Shown piece after piece: positions 37,072 to 46,192 of a DNA stretch of 64,000 nt. Positions within the stretch are counted from its first letter, which is position 1; every line of letters starts with the position of its first letter. Both the position numbers and the translations under genes were made by a program. The DNA lies in the NCBI GenBank assembly GCA_009668225.1, contig WJYK01000007.1, positions 154,794 through 218,793 on the forward strand. The letters are read 5' to 3'. The DNA comes from Enterobacteriaceae bacterium RIT693. Its GTDB lineage: Bacteria; Pseudomonadota; Gammaproteobacteria; Enterobacterales; Enterobacteriaceae. The notes under the pieces were generated by a model. It was not told the DNA's origin. It did no database searches and was given only the letters and a program-made list of their open reading frames with translations.

Positions 37072-37917
37072 ATGTCCACCTCTTTCTTCGTCGCGGGCGA
37101 CTGGCTCGCAGAACATATTGACGATGACGATATCCAGATTTTAGATGCCCGTATGGCACCGCCAGGACAGGAGCATCGCGATCTGCCGGGCGAGTACCGT
37201 GCAGGGCATCTGCCAGGTGCGGTCTATTTTGACATCGAAGCGCTCTCCGACCACACCAGCCCTCTTCCCCATATGATGCCGCGTGCAGAAGCCTTTGCCG
37301 TTGCCATGCGTGAGCTTGGCATCAGCAGCGATAAGCACCTGGTGGTTTACGATGAAGGTAATCTGTTCTCAGCACCACGTGCCTGGTGGATGCTGCGCAC
37401 CTTCGGCGTCGAAAGAGTGTCGATTCTGGCCGGTGGGCTGGCGGAATGGCAACGTGAAGCGTTGCCTCTGGAACAAGGGGACGTGGAGCTGCCGGAAGGT
37501 GAGTTCGAGGTTAACTTCGATCCGCTGGTGATCAAACGCCTTACCGACGTGCTGCTGGTCAGCCACGAAGGCACTGCACAAATTGTTGATGCCCGCCCTG
37601 CGCCACGTTTCAACGCGCTAGCCGATGAGCCGCGCCCGGGCCTGAAACGCGGCCATATTCCTGGGGCGCTTAACGTGCCGTGGGTGGACCTGGTGGAAAA
37701 CGGCCAGTTGAAGACCACGGACAAACTGAGCGAAATCTTCGAGCGCCAGGGCGTAAGCTTCGAGCGGCCAATCATTGCCAGCTGTGGTTCCGGCGTTACC
37801 GCCGCTGTTGTGGTTCTGGCGCTGACCACACTGGGCGTGAACGGCGTGTCGCTTTACGATGGTTCCTGGAGTGAATGGGGCGCCCGCCCTGACCTGCCGG
37901 TTGAACCTGCGCAATAA
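37072..37917 (+). CDS. sseA: 3-mercaptopyruvate sulfurtransferase
   Basis: 281 residues, equal to E. coli SseA, from ATG 37072, preceded by GGAGG; a longer in-frame start at 36823 lies inside the yfhM start and is unlikely. Two rhodanese domains are present, the C-terminal one with active-site loop CGSGVTA (Cys near 238), typical of mercaptopyruvate rather than thiosulfate specificity. It transfers sulfur from 3-mercaptopyruvate to cyanide or thiols and contributes to H2S formation. It is divergent from yfhM and convergent with sseB. Confidence 0.97.
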   Translation: MSTSFFVAGDWLAEHIDDDDIQILDARMAPPGQEHRDLPGEYRAGHLPGAVYFDIEALSDHTSPLPHMMPRAEAFAVAMRELGISSDKHLVVYDEGNLFSAPRAWWMLRTFGVERVSILAGGLAEWQREALPLEQGDVELPEGEFEVNFDPLVIKRLTDVLLVSHEGTAQIVDARPAPRFNALADEPRPGLKRGHIPGALNVPWVDLVENGQLKTTDKLSEIFERQGVSFERPIIASCGSGVTAAVVVLALTTLGVNGVSLYDGSWSEWGARPDLPVEPAQ

Positions 37918-37926
37918 AAACAAAAA

Positions 37927-37946
37927 GGGAGGCATAAGCGCCTCCC
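37927..37946. terminator. Bidirectional terminator between sseA and sseB
   Basis: A perfect 7-bp stem GGGAGGC / GCCTCCC with a six-base loop is flanked by AAAAA on the left, which gives a T run on the minus strand for sseB. It lies in the 52-base gap between the two convergent genes. Confidence 0.85.
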
Positions 37947-37969
37947 TTCAAATTGATGGCAAACAGCCG

Positions 37970-38746
37970 TCAAATAATACGGTTTTGCTTAAAGTCGCGC
38001 AGGAAGCTACCCCAACGGCGTTCGTAGAACGGGGTTATGTGGGCAATCATAAAGTGGCTGATACCCTTCTCGCCCTCCACGACCAGGCAGATATCAACCG
38101 GCTCATCGCCCGGTAACGTATCGGTGGCCACGCTCCCGGCCTGGCGAATAATCGCCTCGATGTCGCCGTCAGCCTCAATACCGATCAGCAGGTTTGGTTC
38201 TTCGTCTGCCTGTTCCTTGATGGAGCAGATAAACGCCCGTTTAACCGTTTTCAGGTTTTTAAACAGCGTCGTCAGCGAGTCGACCATCTGTGCTGGCGGC
38301 TCGGCAACTTCTGAAAGCAGCAGCGAGGTACCGCCCTCCAGCACTTCCTGCTGGCTCAGAGGGTCACTCTCTGCGCTGACCAAATGGTTGATTTCGTTTG
38401 GCGTAAATTCTTTGCCGGTCGGCAGTTTGGCGTTAAGGAACAAAGCTTCACCCAGCGTCATTTCAAATAAAGTGCGCACGGGCATCACCACAAACGCTTG
38501 CTCATGGCTCACGGCTTCCTGCAGGGCTTCCAGGGATGTGAAGAAAGGGATCACCGAAGTACCGTCTTCTTTTTCCCAGTGCTGCAGTTCAACCGCGCTG
38601 TCAGCGTCGATAGCTTCACCTTCCGCTGCGTTGCCCGGCACCCAAACGGTGGATTCCAGCAGGGTGCGGAAAAATGCCGGGCGGTGGGCCGGTTCGGTTG
38701 CCGCCTGCTCAAGCAGGGTTTCTAGTTCGTTTTTTGTTTCTGACAT
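37970..38746 (-). CDS. sseB: Enhanced serine sensitivity protein SseB
   Basis: 258 residues from MSETKNELETLLEQAATEP at 38746; the 13-codon upstream extension is unsupported. It matches E. coli SseB along its whole length, including PFFTSLEALQ, EMTLGEALFLNAKLPTGKEF and the C-terminus FYERRWGSFLRDFKQNRII. The biochemical function is unknown; in E. coli it was linked to serine sensitivity. Immediately upstream lies the GC-rich inverted-repeat element separating it from pepB. Confidence 0.95.
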   Translation of the reverse strand: MSETKNELETLLEQAATEPAHRPAFFRTLLESTVWVPGNAAEGEAIDADSAVELQHWEKEDGTSVIPFFTSLEALQEAVSHEQAFVVMPVRTLFEMTLGEALFLNAKLPTGKEFTPNEINHLVSAESDPLSQQEVLEGGTSLLLSEVAEPPAQMVDSLTTLFKNLKTVKRAFICSIKEQADEEPNLLIGIEADGDIEAIIRQAGSVATDTLPGDEPVDICLVVEGEKGISHFMIAHITPFYERRWGSFLRDFKQNRII

Positions 38747-38777
38747 TGTGATTCCGGGATAAAGCTTAAGAGGTTTT

Positions 38778-38872
38778 ACCCTCACCCTAACCCTCTCCCT
38801 GGGAGGGAGAGGGGACTGTTCAGGACTGTCTTTCCCCCTCTCCCCTATGGGGAGAGGGCCGGGGTGAGGGGC
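38778..38872. repeat. GC-rich intergenic inverted-repeat element, copy 1
   Basis: Outer arms start ACCCTCACCCTAACCCTCTC on the left and are complementary to GGAGAGGGCCGGGGTGAGGG on the right. Inner arms GGGAGGGAGAGGGG / CCCCCTCTCCCC allow alternative pairing. It lies between pepB and sseB, on the transcript of neither coding region. A second copy in inverted orientation lies at 62709-62824, and the flanking GGTTTTACCC is also shared. It resembles mobile REP/MITE-type palindromes of Gammaproteobacteria; no transposase is nearby. Confidence 0.8.
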
Positions 38873-38876
38873 AATA

Positions 38877-40163
38877 TTACTTAGCTAACAGCAGATTGGC
38901 GATCGCACGTACGCCCAGACCGGTGGCACCGGCAGACCATTGCTCAACCGCGCCCTTACGGTAGGTTGCAGAACAGTCCACGTGTACCCAGCCCTGGTGG
39001 TAGTTTTCCACAAAGTGAGACAGGAAACCTGCCGCAGTGCTTGCACCCGCCGGATAAGAGGCGTTGGCGGTATTGTTCAGCTCGGCGAAGTTAGACGGCA
39101 GCTGGCTGCGGTGGAATTCCGCCAGCGGCAGACGCCAGAACGGCTCGTTTTCTTCGGCGGCGCTGGTCAGCAGGCGAGCGGCCAGCTTTTCGTCAAAGCT
39201 GAATACCGCGTGGTAATCGTTACCCAGCGCCGTTTTCGCCGCACCGGTCAGGGTGGCGCAGTCGATAATCAGCTCTGGTTTCTGAGCGGCAGCGTCAATC
39301 AGGCCATCGGCCAGCACCAGGCGCCCTTCGGCATCGGTGTTCATCACTTCAACGGTTTTGCCGTTACGGTAGGTGATGATGTCACCGAGCTTCATGGCGT
39401 TGCCGCTGATCATGTTATCCGCGCAGCACAGGAACAGCTTCACGCGCTTGTTCAGGCCACGGGTGATGGCCAGAGCCAGTGCGCCGGTAATAGTCGCTGC
39501 ACCGCCCATGTCGGATTTCATAGAATCCATAAACGCAGTCTGTTTGATGCTGTAGCCGCCGGAGTCAAAGGTAATGCCCTTCCCGACCAGGCTTGCGTAA
39601 ACCGGTGCGTCCGGGTTACCAGTTGGGTTGAAGTCCAGCGCCAGCAGCACGGGCGCGCGGTCAGAACCACGGCCAACGGTGTGGATCCCGGCGTAGTTCT
39701 GCTCACGCAGATCTTCGCCCTTGGTGATACGGTAAGAAACGTGGTCACAGGCAACGTCGCACAATAGATCAACGGCGCGGGAAGCCAACTGCTCCGGGCC
39801 CAGCTCTTCTGCAGGGGTGTTGATGGTGTGGCGAACCCAGTCGATCACTTTCAGGCGGCTATCCAGCTCTTTCTGCTCGGTTTCGCTCAGCACGGCCCAG
39901 TCAATTTTGCGGGTGCCTTTTGGGGCGCGATAGCCCTGCCAGAAGGCCCAGCTCTTCTCTATGTCCCAGCCTTCGCCAGCCAGTTGGACGTGCTTCAGAC
40001 CCTGGCCGTCAATTTTGCGCGCTGCGCGCTGGATAAGACCGAGATCGTCTTTGCCGGTCAGGTGTAGGGTAATGCCGTCATTGTTAATGCTATACGTCGC
40101 CTTTTCGCCCCAGCGTGCGTCCGCTGGCTGCGTGGAAAGGGTGATTTTCATCGCTTCAGTCAT
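38877..40163 (-). CDS. pepB: Aminopeptidase B (M17)
   Basis: 428 residues from [19 protein letters not shown] at 40163; five upstream codons are discounted by comparison with E. coli PepB. The M17 leucyl-aminopeptidase signature [12 protein letters not shown] and the metal-binding [13 protein letters not shown] and KSDMGGAA are present. It is a cytoplasmic broad-specificity peptidase that removes N-terminal residues, acting on Cys-Gly among other substrates. It is the last gene after the isc cluster and is separated from iscX by two copies of one hairpin. Confidence 0.97.
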   Translation of the reverse strand: MTEAMKITLSTQPADARWGEKATYSINNDGITLHLTGKDDLGLIQRAARKIDGQGLKHVQLAGEGWDIEKSWAFWQGYRAPKGTRKIDWAVLSETEQKELDSRLKVIDWVRHTINTPAEELGPEQLASRAVDLLCDVACDHVSYRITKGEDLREQNYAGIHTVGRGSDRAPVLLALDFNPTGNPDAPVYASLVGKGITFDSGGYSIKQTAFMDSMKSDMGGAATITGALALAITRGLNKRVKLFLCCADNMISGNAMKLGDIITYRNGKTVEVMNTDAEGRLVLADGLIDAAAQKPELIIDCATLTGAAKTALGNDYHAVFSFDEKLAARLLTSAAEENEPFWRLPLAEFHRSQLPSNFAELNNTANASYPAGASTAAGFLSHFVENYHQGWVHVDCSATYRKGAVEQWSAGATGLGVRAIANLLLAK

Positions 40164-40203
40164 TTTCCAATCCTTCATTGTTCAGCACAGGCAAAATGCA
40201 AAA

Positions 40204-40225
40204 ACGGGCCGCCCAAGGCAGCCCG
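40204..40225 (-). terminator. Hairpin terminator, copy A of a duplicated 22-base sequence
   Basis: ACGGGCCGCCCAAGGCAGCC... folds as CGGGC / GCCCG with inner GCC / GGC and a CAA loop. On the minus strand it is followed by TTTTTG, making it a reasonable terminator after the isc operon. It is identical to 40355-40376. Confidence 0.6.
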
Positions 40226-40237
40226 CTAGATTGATGT

Positions 40238-40271
40238 CAAACAGCCGAAAAATGGGGTTTTCGACTGTTTG
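40238..40271. repeat. Short dispersed repeat forming a long hairpin
   Basis: CAAACAG-C-CGAAAA pairs with TTTTCG-A-CTGTTTG around an ATGGGG loop, a nearly perfect 13-bp stem. The left end GATGTCAAACAGCCG recurs as GATGGCAAACAGCCG at 37955-37969 and as GTGACAAACAGCCG at 59689-59702. The right end TTTGGGGCAAA also recurs at 59708-59718. All three copies lie in intergenic DNA next to terminators. Confidence 0.55.
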
Positions 40272-40354
40272 GGGCAAACCAGAGAACACTATTCATTGTT
40301 TTTATTCGATCGCGATCCGAACTGTTTAAGACAATGAACTTTGTCATCAGCACA

Positions 40355-40376
40355 ACGGGCCGCCCAAGGCAGCCCG
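40355..40376. terminator. Hairpin terminator, copy B of a duplicated 22-base sequence
   Basis: This is the same 22 bases as 40204-40225. It lies 4 bases beyond the iscX stop and is followed on the plus strand by TGTTTTATT. It probably marks the 3' end of the isc transcript. Confidence 0.55.
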
Positions 40377-40380
40377 TGTT

Positions 40381-40581
40381 TTATTCCGCTTCATCTAACC
40401 AGACAAGCAAAATCGCTTCCAGTACTTTCTCGTTAGAAGCGTTCGGATCGTCATCAAACTCTTCCAGCTCACAGATCCACTGGTGCATGTCGGTAAAACG
40501 CACCGTCTTAGGATCGAGATCCGGACGGCTGTCATACAGCGCCTCGCCGATTTCACGGCTGTCGGTCCACTTCAGTCCCAT
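40381..40581 (-). CDS. iscX: Fe-S cluster assembly protein IscX
   Basis: 66 residues, the same size as E. coli IscX, starting [17 protein letters not shown] and ending [12 protein letters not shown]. It is a small acidic helical protein that binds iron and IscS and tunes cluster assembly, competing with CyaY. It is the last gene of the iscRSUA-hscBA-fdx-iscX operon, 11 bases after fdx, with a hairpin right after its stop. Confidence 0.97.
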   Translation of the reverse strand: MGLKWTDSREIGEALYDSRPDLDPKTVRFTDMHQWICELEEFDDDPNASNEKVLEAILLVWLDEAE

Positions 40582-40592
40582 GGCGACTCCCG

Positions 40593-40928
40593 TTAGTGTT
40601 CGCGTGCGTGGTTAATGGTGTAACGCGGCATCTCAACCACCAGATCTTCGTCGCTGACGCGAGCCTGGCAGCTCAGGCGGCTTTCCGGCTCCAGACCCCA
40701 TGCTTTATCCAGCATGTCGTCTTCGTCTTCGGTGCTTTCCGCGAGGGAATCAAAACCTTCACGCACAACGCAGTGACAGGTGGTGCAGGCACAGGACTTC
40801 TCACAGGCGTGTTCAATCTCAATACCGTTGCGCAGCGCAACGTCGAGAATGGTTTCACCTTGCTTCGCTTCCAGAACTGCGCCATCCGGACACAGGTCCT
40901 GATGAGGCAGAAAAACAATCTTTGGCAT
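40593..40928 (-). CDS. fdx: [2Fe-2S] ferredoxin of the isc system
   Basis: 111 residues. The four cluster cysteines lie in the adrenodoxin-type pattern: [11 protein letters not shown] (CxxxxxCxxC-type) and a later Cys in LSCQAR. It supplies electrons for cluster formation on IscU. It is one base apart from the hscA stop and is therefore probably translationally coupled. Confidence 0.97.
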   Translation of the reverse strand: MPKIVFLPHQDLCPDGAVLEAKQGETILDVALRNGIEIEHACEKSCACTTCHCVVREGFDSLAESTEDEDDMLDKAWGLEPESRLSCQARVSDEDLVVEMPRYTINHAREH

Positions 40929-40929
40929 A

Positions 40930-42780
40930 TTAAACCTCGTCCACGGAATGGCCGGTCAACGCTTTACGGATCGACTGATCCATACGACGTGCGGCGAATT
41001 CCTGGGTTTGCTTGTCTACGTTTTTGATTTCATTTTGAATAGCGTCGGCATCGTCACTCGCGGCGGCAGCGCTTAACGCGGCCATCGCGGCATCAATGTC
41101 GGCACGCTCTGCGGCGCTTAGCAGCGCGGCATCCGCCGTCAACGCGCTGGTCAAACTCTCCAGCACGCGGGCAGCTTCGACTTTTTGCTCGGCCAGCATG
41201 CGCGCCTGCACGTCATGCTCGGCGTAACTCATGGAGTCCTGAATCATGCTGGCAATTTCGCCATCGCTCAGGCCATAAGAAGGTTTCACCTGGATTGAGG
41301 ATTCAACGCCGGTAGATTTTTCCATTGCCGTCACGCTCAGCAGGCCATCGGCGTCTACCTGGAAGGTGACGCGAATATGGGCCCCGCCAGCGGACATTGC
41401 AGGAATGCCGCGCAGCGTAAAGCGAGCCAGTGAACGGCAATCCTGAACAAGTTCGCGCTCGCCCTGCAGCACGTGGATAGCCATCGCGGTCTGCCCGTCT
41501 TTGAAGGTGGTGAACTCCTGCGCGCGCGCCACCGGGATGGTGGTGTTACGCGGAATAACCTTCTCAACCAGGCCACCCATCGTTTCCAGGCCAAGCGACA
41601 GCGGGATCACGTCCAGCAGCAGCATTTCGCTGTCCGGCTTGTTGCCCACCAGAATGTCGGCCTGAATTGCCGCACCGATGGCAACGACTTTATCCGGGTC
41701 GATAGACGTTAACGGGGTGCGGCCAAAGAATTCGCCTACGCGCTCACGCACCAGAGGTACACGAGTCGAGCCGCCGACCATCACCACTTCCAGCACGTCT
41801 TCTGCTTCTACGCCCGCGTCTTTTAACGCGCGACGGCAGGACAGCAAAGTACGTTTAACTAGCGAAGAGATAAGGTCGTTGAACTGCTCGCGAGTCACTT
41901 CCCCCTGCCAGCCCGCCACTTCGACGCGGGCGGTTGCGGCATCGCTGAGGGCGATTTTGGCGGCGATGGCTGCGTCCAGGAGCTGGCGCTGTACGCGGTC
42001 GTCGCTGCGATCGGCAATACCGGCCTGTTCGCGCAGCCAGTCGGCCAGCAGGTGGTCGAAGTCATCACCGCCAAGCGCGGAATCACCGCCCGTTGCCAGC
42101 ACTTCAAACACGCCGCGGCTCAGGCGCAGGATAGAGATATCAAAAGTACCACCACCCAGATCGTAAACGGCAATGACGCCTTCTTTACCTGAATCCAGAC
42201 CATAGGCAATAGCCGCCGCGGTAGGTTCGTTCAGCAGGCGCAGAACGTGCAGGCCAGCGAGGCGTGCGGCGTCTTTGGTACCCTGACGCTGTGCGTCATC
42301 AAAATACGCGGGAACCGTGATAACCACGCCATCAAGCTCCCCTTCCAGCGTTTCAGTGGCGCGGGCAGAGAGTGATTTCAGGATATCGGCAGAGATGCGA
42401 ATCGGGTTAAGCAGACCGGCGAGCGTTTCAATCATCGGCAGGCCGTTTTCACTGGCCTGCAGGCGATAAGGAAGATGAGGATAACGCGTCTGGATGTCCG
42501 CCAGCGAGCGGCCCATCATGCGTTTTACCGAGCTGATAGTGTTAGCAGGATCCTGAGCGGCAAGCGCGCGCGCGTCAAAACCGACCAGATGCCCCTGCTG
42601 CTGGTAGTGAACGACGGAAGGCAGCAGGTGGCGGCCTTCGTGGTCAGCAAGCGTTTCCGCCTGGCCGCTACGAACGGTAGCCACCAGCGAGTTGGTGGTG
42701 CCAAGGTCGATGCCTGCGGCCAGCCTGCGCTGGTGCGGCGCGGCCATCATGCCTGGCTCACTAATTTGTAATAAGGCCAT
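40930..42780 (-). CDS. hscA: Fe-S assembly chaperone HscA (Hsp70)
   Basis: 616 residues, equal to E. coli HscA and about 90% similar by eye. The N-terminal actin-like ATPase ([35 protein letters not shown]) is followed by a substrate-binding domain and a helical lid. With HscB it releases the cluster from IscU, recognising the LPPVK motif. It is 35 bases after hscB. Confidence 0.98.
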   Translation of the reverse strand: MALLQISEPGMMAAPHQRRLAAGIDLGTTNSLVATVRSGQAETLADHEGRHLLPSVVHYQQQGHLVGFDARALAAQDPANTISSVKRMMGRSLADIQTRYPHLPYRLQASENGLPMIETLAGLLNPIRISADILKSLSARATETLEGELDGVVITVPAYFDDAQRQGTKDAARLAGLHVLRLLNEPTAAAIAYGLDSGKEGVIAVYDLGGGTFDISILRLSRGVFEVLATGGDSALGGDDFDHLLADWLREQAGIADRSDDRVQRQLLDAAIAAKIALSDAATARVEVAGWQGEVTREQFNDLISSLVKRTLLSCRRALKDAGVEAEDVLEVVMVGGSTRVPLVRERVGEFFGRTPLTSIDPDKVVAIGAAIQADILVGNKPDSEMLLLDVIPLSLGLETMGGLVEKVIPRNTTIPVARAQEFTTFKDGQTAMAIHVLQGERELVQDCRSLARFTLRGIPAMSAGGAHIRVTFQVDADGLLSVTAMEKSTGVESSIQVKPSYGLSDGEIASMIQDSMSYAEHDVQARMLAEQKVEAARVLESLTSALTADAALLSAAERADIDAAMAALSAAAASDDADAIQNEIKNVDKQTQEFAARRMDQSIRKALTGHSVDEV

Positions 42781-42815
42781 GTATCGCTTCCAAAAATCGG
42801 GCCTGAGTTCAGGCG

Positions 42816-43331
42816 TTAAAAGTCGAGCAGCTTTTCTTCTAGTTGTTCAATTTGGCTCTGTAATTTGTCGAGGAAACGCAGCTTGCGAACGGTGTCCGCC
42901 GCCTGTTCCCACTGCTGGTCATCCAGCTGCTGTACCATCTGCGCGCTGCGGTTTTTCACCATCGTTTTTACGCGAGAGGCAAAGCTTTCAAGCCTGTCAC
43001 TATCTTTTACCCGTTCGATATCATCCAGCTCTTCGCGCAGATCCAGCTGTTCCATCAGGAACGCGGTGTCGCGCACGGTATGCTGTTCATTAGCCAGATC
43101 GAAGCCGTTCAGGGACAGGATGTATTCGGCGCGGGCAAGCGGGTGACGCAGCGTTTGCCAGGCCTGGTTGATGGTTGCGGATTGGCTAACGGCCAGAAGC
43201 CGTTCCGCCTGAGGGCGGTTGGCGTATTTGTCCGGATGGAACTGGCGCTGCAGCTCCTGGTAACGGCTCGCCAGAAGCTCGGTGTTCAGGGTATAGCCTG
43301 GCGTTAGCCCAAACAGGGTAAAATAATCCAT
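42816..43331 (-). CDS. hscB: Fe-S assembly co-chaperone HscB
   Basis: 171 residues, with an N-terminal J domain whose HPD motif is at residues 32-34 (QFHPDKY) and a C-terminal three-helix IscU-binding domain. It delivers IscU to HscA and stimulates its ATPase. It is preceded by an 84-base gap from iscA that contains a GC-rich hairpin, dividing the operon into iscRSUA and hscBA parts. Confidence 0.97.
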   Translation of the reverse strand: MDYFTLFGLTPGYTLNTELLASRYQELQRQFHPDKYANRPQAERLLAVSQSATINQAWQTLRHPLARAEYILSLNGFDLANEQHTVRDTAFLMEQLDLREELDDIERVKDSDRLESFASRVKTMVKNRSAQMVQQLDDQQWEQAADTVRKLRFLDKLQSQIEQLEEKLLDF

Positions 43332-43379
43332 AGCAGACTCGGGTTCAGATCAGGTAAGTGCTGTGTGGTAAAGCAAAAT

Positions 43380-43403
43380 CCCCACGGGCCGAAGCCGGTG
43401 GGG
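43380..43403 (-). other. Intercistronic hairpin between iscA and hscB
   Basis: CCCCAC pairs with GTGGGG (43380-43385 with 43398-43403), with inner GGC / GCC around a CGAA loop. There is no adjacent U-run strong enough for full termination. It is likely an mRNA processing or attenuation structure that lowers hscBA relative to iscSUA. Confidence 0.5.
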
Positions 43404-43415
43404 AGATGCGCAGGA

Positions 43416-43739
43416 TCAGACGTGGAAGCTTTCGCCGCAGCCACACTCGTCCTTCACGTTCGGGTTAGTAAACTTAAACCCTTCGTTAAGGCCTTCTTTC
43501 ACGAAGTCGAGCTCGGTCCCGTTTAAAAATTGCAGGCTTTTACCATCGACAACCACCTTCACGCCTTTGTCTTCGAACACGGTGTCATCCACCAGCGGTT
43601 CGTCTACAAATTCGAGAACATAAGCCATCCCAGAGCAGCCTGAAGTGCGCACGCCCAGACGCAAACCAAACCCTTTACCACGGTTGGTCAGGAAGGCATT
43701 TACACGGGCAGCAGCGCTGTCGCTAAGGGTAATCGACAT
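43416..43739 (-). CDS. iscA: Iron-sulfur assembly scaffold/carrier IscA
   Basis: 107 residues of the A-type carrier family, with the invariant cysteines in [13 protein letters not shown] and the C-terminal CGCGESF. It accepts and transfers Fe or [Fe-S] units to apoproteins. It lies 75 bases after iscU in the operon. Confidence 0.97.
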   Translation of the reverse strand: MSITLSDSAAARVNAFLTNRGKGFGLRLGVRTSGCSGMAYVLEFVDEPLVDDTVFEDKGVKVVVDGKSLQFLNGTELDFVKEGLNEGFKFTNPNVKDECGCGESFHV

Positions 43740-43814
43740 ACAACAACCTCAATCAGATATTTAACTCGTCATACTTCGAGCCGCTGCCGGACAGCAAGCT
43801 CGAATTAGTGAGAG

Positions 43815-44201
43815 TTATTTTGTTTCACGTTTGCTTTTGTAATCCGCGATAGCCGCTTTAATTGCGTCTTCTGCAAGGATTGAGCAGTGAATCTTCACCG
43901 GCGGCAGTTCGAGTTCGTCTGCGATGTCGGTGTTTTTGATCGCCTGCGCTTCGTCCAGAGACTTGCCCTTCACCCACTCGGTCACCAGCGAGCTGGAAGC
44001 AATCGCCGAGCCGCAGCCGTAGGTTTTGAAACGCGCGTCTTCAATGATACCTTCATTGTTGACTTTGATCTGCAACTTCATCACGTCGCCACAGGCCGGT
44101 GCACCCACCATGCCGGAACCAACGCTATCGTCGCTGTTGTCGAAAGAACCGACGTTGCGTGGGTTTTCGTAGTGATCAATTACTTTTTCGCTGTAAGCCA
44201 T
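43815..44201 (-). CDS. iscU: Iron-sulfur cluster scaffold IscU
   Basis: 128 residues with cluster ligands Cys37 (GAPACGD), Cys63 (YGCGSA) and Cys106 (KIHCSILAED), and the HscA recognition motif LPPVK at 99-103. It receives sulfur from IscS and assembles [2Fe-2S]. It lies 42 bases after iscS. Confidence 0.98.
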   Translation of the reverse strand: MAYSEKVIDHYENPRNVGSFDNSDDSVGSGMVGAPACGDVMKLQIKVNNEGIIEDARFKTYGCGSAIASSSLVTEWVKGKSLDEAQAIKNTDIADELELPPVKIHCSILAEDAIKAAIADYKSKRETK

Positions 44202-44243
44202 TTTTACTTCTCCAGAATCTGAAATCGACGTCCTGACGAACGA

Positions 44244-45458
44244 TCAGTGATGAGCCCATTCGATGGAATTAATATCCACGCCCTGCTTGAACATTTCCCA
44301 CAGCGGAGAAAGGTCGCGCAGACGGCCGATGGATTTACGTACCAGCTCGATGGTGTAATCGATCTCTTCTTCAGTGGTAAAACGACCCAGAGAGAAACGG
44401 ATGGAGCTGTGAGCCAGTTCATCGCTCATTCCCAGCGCGCGCAGCACGTAGGATGGCTCGAGGCTAGCGGAAGTACAGGCAGAACCTGAAGAAACCGCGA
44501 GGTCTTTCAGCGCCATGATCAGCGACTCACCTTCAACGTAGTTAAAGCTGACGTTCAGGATGTTTGGCGCGCCGTGCTCCAGGTCACCGTTCAGGTAAAC
44601 TTCTTCCATATCTTTCACGCCGTTCCACAGACGGTTACGCAGCGTGCGCAGACGGGCCATTTCGGTCTCCATCTCTTCTTTTGCGATACGGTAAGCTTCG
44701 CCCATGCCGACGATCTGGTGCACAGGCAGCGTGCCGGAACGCATACCGCGCTCGTGACCACCGCCGTGAATCTGTGCTTCGATACGGATACGCGGTTTAC
44801 GACGCACGTACAGCGCACCGATACCTTTCGGCCCGTAAATTTTGTGGCCAGAGAAGGACATCAGGTCCACTTTAAGCTGGCTCAGGTCGATAGGCAGTTT
44901 GCCCACGCTCTGGGTGGCGTCAACGTGGAAGATAATGCCACGGGAACGGCACATTTCGCCGATAGCCGCGATATCCTGCACCACGCCGATTTCGTTATTC
45001 ACGTGCATGATGGACACCAGAATAGTGTCTTCACGCATGGCGGCTTCCAGCTGCTTCAGGTCAACGATACCGTTGCTCTGCGGCGCCAGATAAGTCACCT
45101 CAAACCCTTCACGCTCAAGCTGGCGACAGGTGTCCAGCACGGCTTTGTGTTCGGTTTTTACGGTGATGATGTGCTTGCCTTTCTTCTGATAGAAGTTGGC
45201 GGCACCTTTGATAGCCAGGTTGTCTGACTCGGTCGCACCGGAGGTGAAAACGATTTCACGCGGATCGGCACCAACCAGCTCAGCGATTTGGTTACGGGCG
45301 ATATCAACGGCTTCTTCAGCCTGCCAGCCAAAACGGTGGGATCGGGAGGCCGGGTTACCGAAGGTTCCGTCCATCGTTAAAAACTGCATCATCTTCTCAG
45401 CAACACGCGGATCAACCGGCGTGGTTGCGGAATAGTCGAGGTAAATCGGTAATTTCAT
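44244..45458 (-). CDS. iscS: Cysteine desulfurase IscS
   Basis: 404 residues, equal to E. coli. The PLP lysine is in [12 protein letters not shown] (near 206), and the catalytic Cys in [13 protein letters not shown] (near 328) sits on a mobile loop. It takes sulfur from cysteine for clusters, thiolation of tRNA and other pathways. The 115-base gap upstream from iscR contains a strong nested hairpin. Confidence 0.98.
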   Translation of the reverse strand: MKLPIYLDYSATTPVDPRVAEKMMQFLTMDGTFGNPASRSHRFGWQAEEAVDIARNQIAELVGADPREIVFTSGATESDNLAIKGAANFYQKKGKHIITVKTEHKAVLDTCRQLEREGFEVTYLAPQSNGIVDLKQLEAAMREDTILVSIMHVNNEIGVVQDIAAIGEMCRSRGIIFHVDATQSVGKLPIDLSQLKVDLMSFSGHKIYGPKGIGALYVRRKPRIRIEAQIHGGGHERGMRSGTLPVHQIVGMGEAYRIAKEEMETEMARLRTLRNRLWNGVKDMEEVYLNGDLEHGAPNILNVSFNYVEGESLIMALKDLAVSSGSACTSASLEPSYVLRALGMSDELAHSSIRFSLGRFTTEEEIDYTIELVRKSIGRLRDLSPLWEMFKQGVDINSIEWAHH

Positions 45459-45491
45459 TGCTCTTAAGCTCCGTACATCACTTCAATGCGA

Positions 45492-45554
45492 AGAATCAGG
45501 CTTAAAATATGCTGCCGTTATAGACAGGGAGCACCGCTCCCCCAACCTGATTCT
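45492..45554 (-). other. Structured RNA in the iscR-iscS intergenic region
   Basis: Nested pairing is visible: outer AGAATCAGG / CCTGATTCT (45492-45500 with 45546-45554) and inner GGGAGC / GCTCCC (45527-45532 with 45536-45541). In E. coli a stable structure at this place protects the iscR part of the mRNA when the small RNA RyhB triggers decay of iscSUA. The same role here is inference from position and shape. Confidence 0.55.
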
Positions 45555-45573
45555 AAAATTCTTGTTCTTCTGC

Positions 45574-46062
45574 TTATGCGCGCAGTTTGACGTCAATCGC
45601 GTCTTGAGAACGGGTGCTGCGATGGTTTTCATTGTGCTGACGGTCGGCCACGTCCAGAACTTCCTGGTTATTCACCAGTTCACCGAGGGTGATGTTGTTC
45701 AGGAAGCCGGTCAGGCGGTCGCTCAGATCGCGCCACAGCGCGTGGGTCAGGCACTTATCGCCGCCCTGGCAGCCGCCTTTACCCTGACAACGGGTAGCGT
45801 CTACGGACTCATCAACGGCGCTGATCACTTCGCCCACGGCGATGCTGCCCGCGTCTTTACCTAACAGATAACCACCGCCAGGACCGCGCACGCTGGCTAC
45901 CAGGCCATTTTTACGCAAGCGGGAGAACAGCTGCTCCAGATAGGAGAGTGAAATACCCTGACGTTCAGAAATATCAGCCAATGGAACCGGGCCCGATTCA
46001 GAGTTCAGCGCAACGTCAAGCATCGCGGTTACGGCATAGCGCCCTTTTGATGTCAGTCTCAT
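45574..46062 (-). CDS. iscR: Fe-S sensing transcriptional regulator IscR
   Basis: 162 residues of the Rrf2 family: winged HTH in the first 65 residues, and cluster ligands Cys92, Cys98, Cys104 and His107 ([17 protein letters not shown]). [2Fe-2S]-IscR represses its own operon, while apo-IscR regulates other targets such as suf. It is the first gene of the isc operon, with two IscR-type sites upstream. Confidence 0.98.
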   Translation of the reverse strand: MRLTSKGRYAVTAMLDVALNSESGPVPLADISERQGISLSYLEQLFSRLRKNGLVASVRGPGGGYLLGKDAGSIAVGEVISAVDESVDATRCQGKGGCQGGDKCLTHALWRDLSDRLTGFLNNITLGELVNNQEVLDVADRQHNENHRSTRSQDAIDVKLRA

Positions 46063-46142
46063 GTCTTACTTAACCTCAAATAGCCCCTCGACCCGGGGGT
46101 TTTTAAAAGTGTGATTGTCACATAGCAGGACGCAAGTCTGAC

Positions 46143-46192
46143 ATTCCTGAGTAAAATGGTCAACTATTTAACCTACCATTTTACTCAAGTAT
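46143..46192 (-). promoter_or_regulatory. isc promoter with two type 1 IscR sites
   Basis: On the minus strand two sites fit the IscR type 1 pattern: ATAGTTGACCATTTTACTC... (46143-46167) and ATACTTGAGTAAAATGGTAG... (46168-46192). The -35-like TTGACC (46158-46163) lies inside the first, so holo-IscR would repress directly. The second touches the 3' end of trmJ. The arrangement matches what is known for E. coli. Confidence 0.7.

Noticed and set aside
38778..38872. Simple terminator interpretation of the CCCTCACCC element
   Set aside because: The nested arms, size near 95 bases and a second inverted copy with shared flanks are more than a terminator requires, so it was listed as a repeat, although it may also end transcripts.
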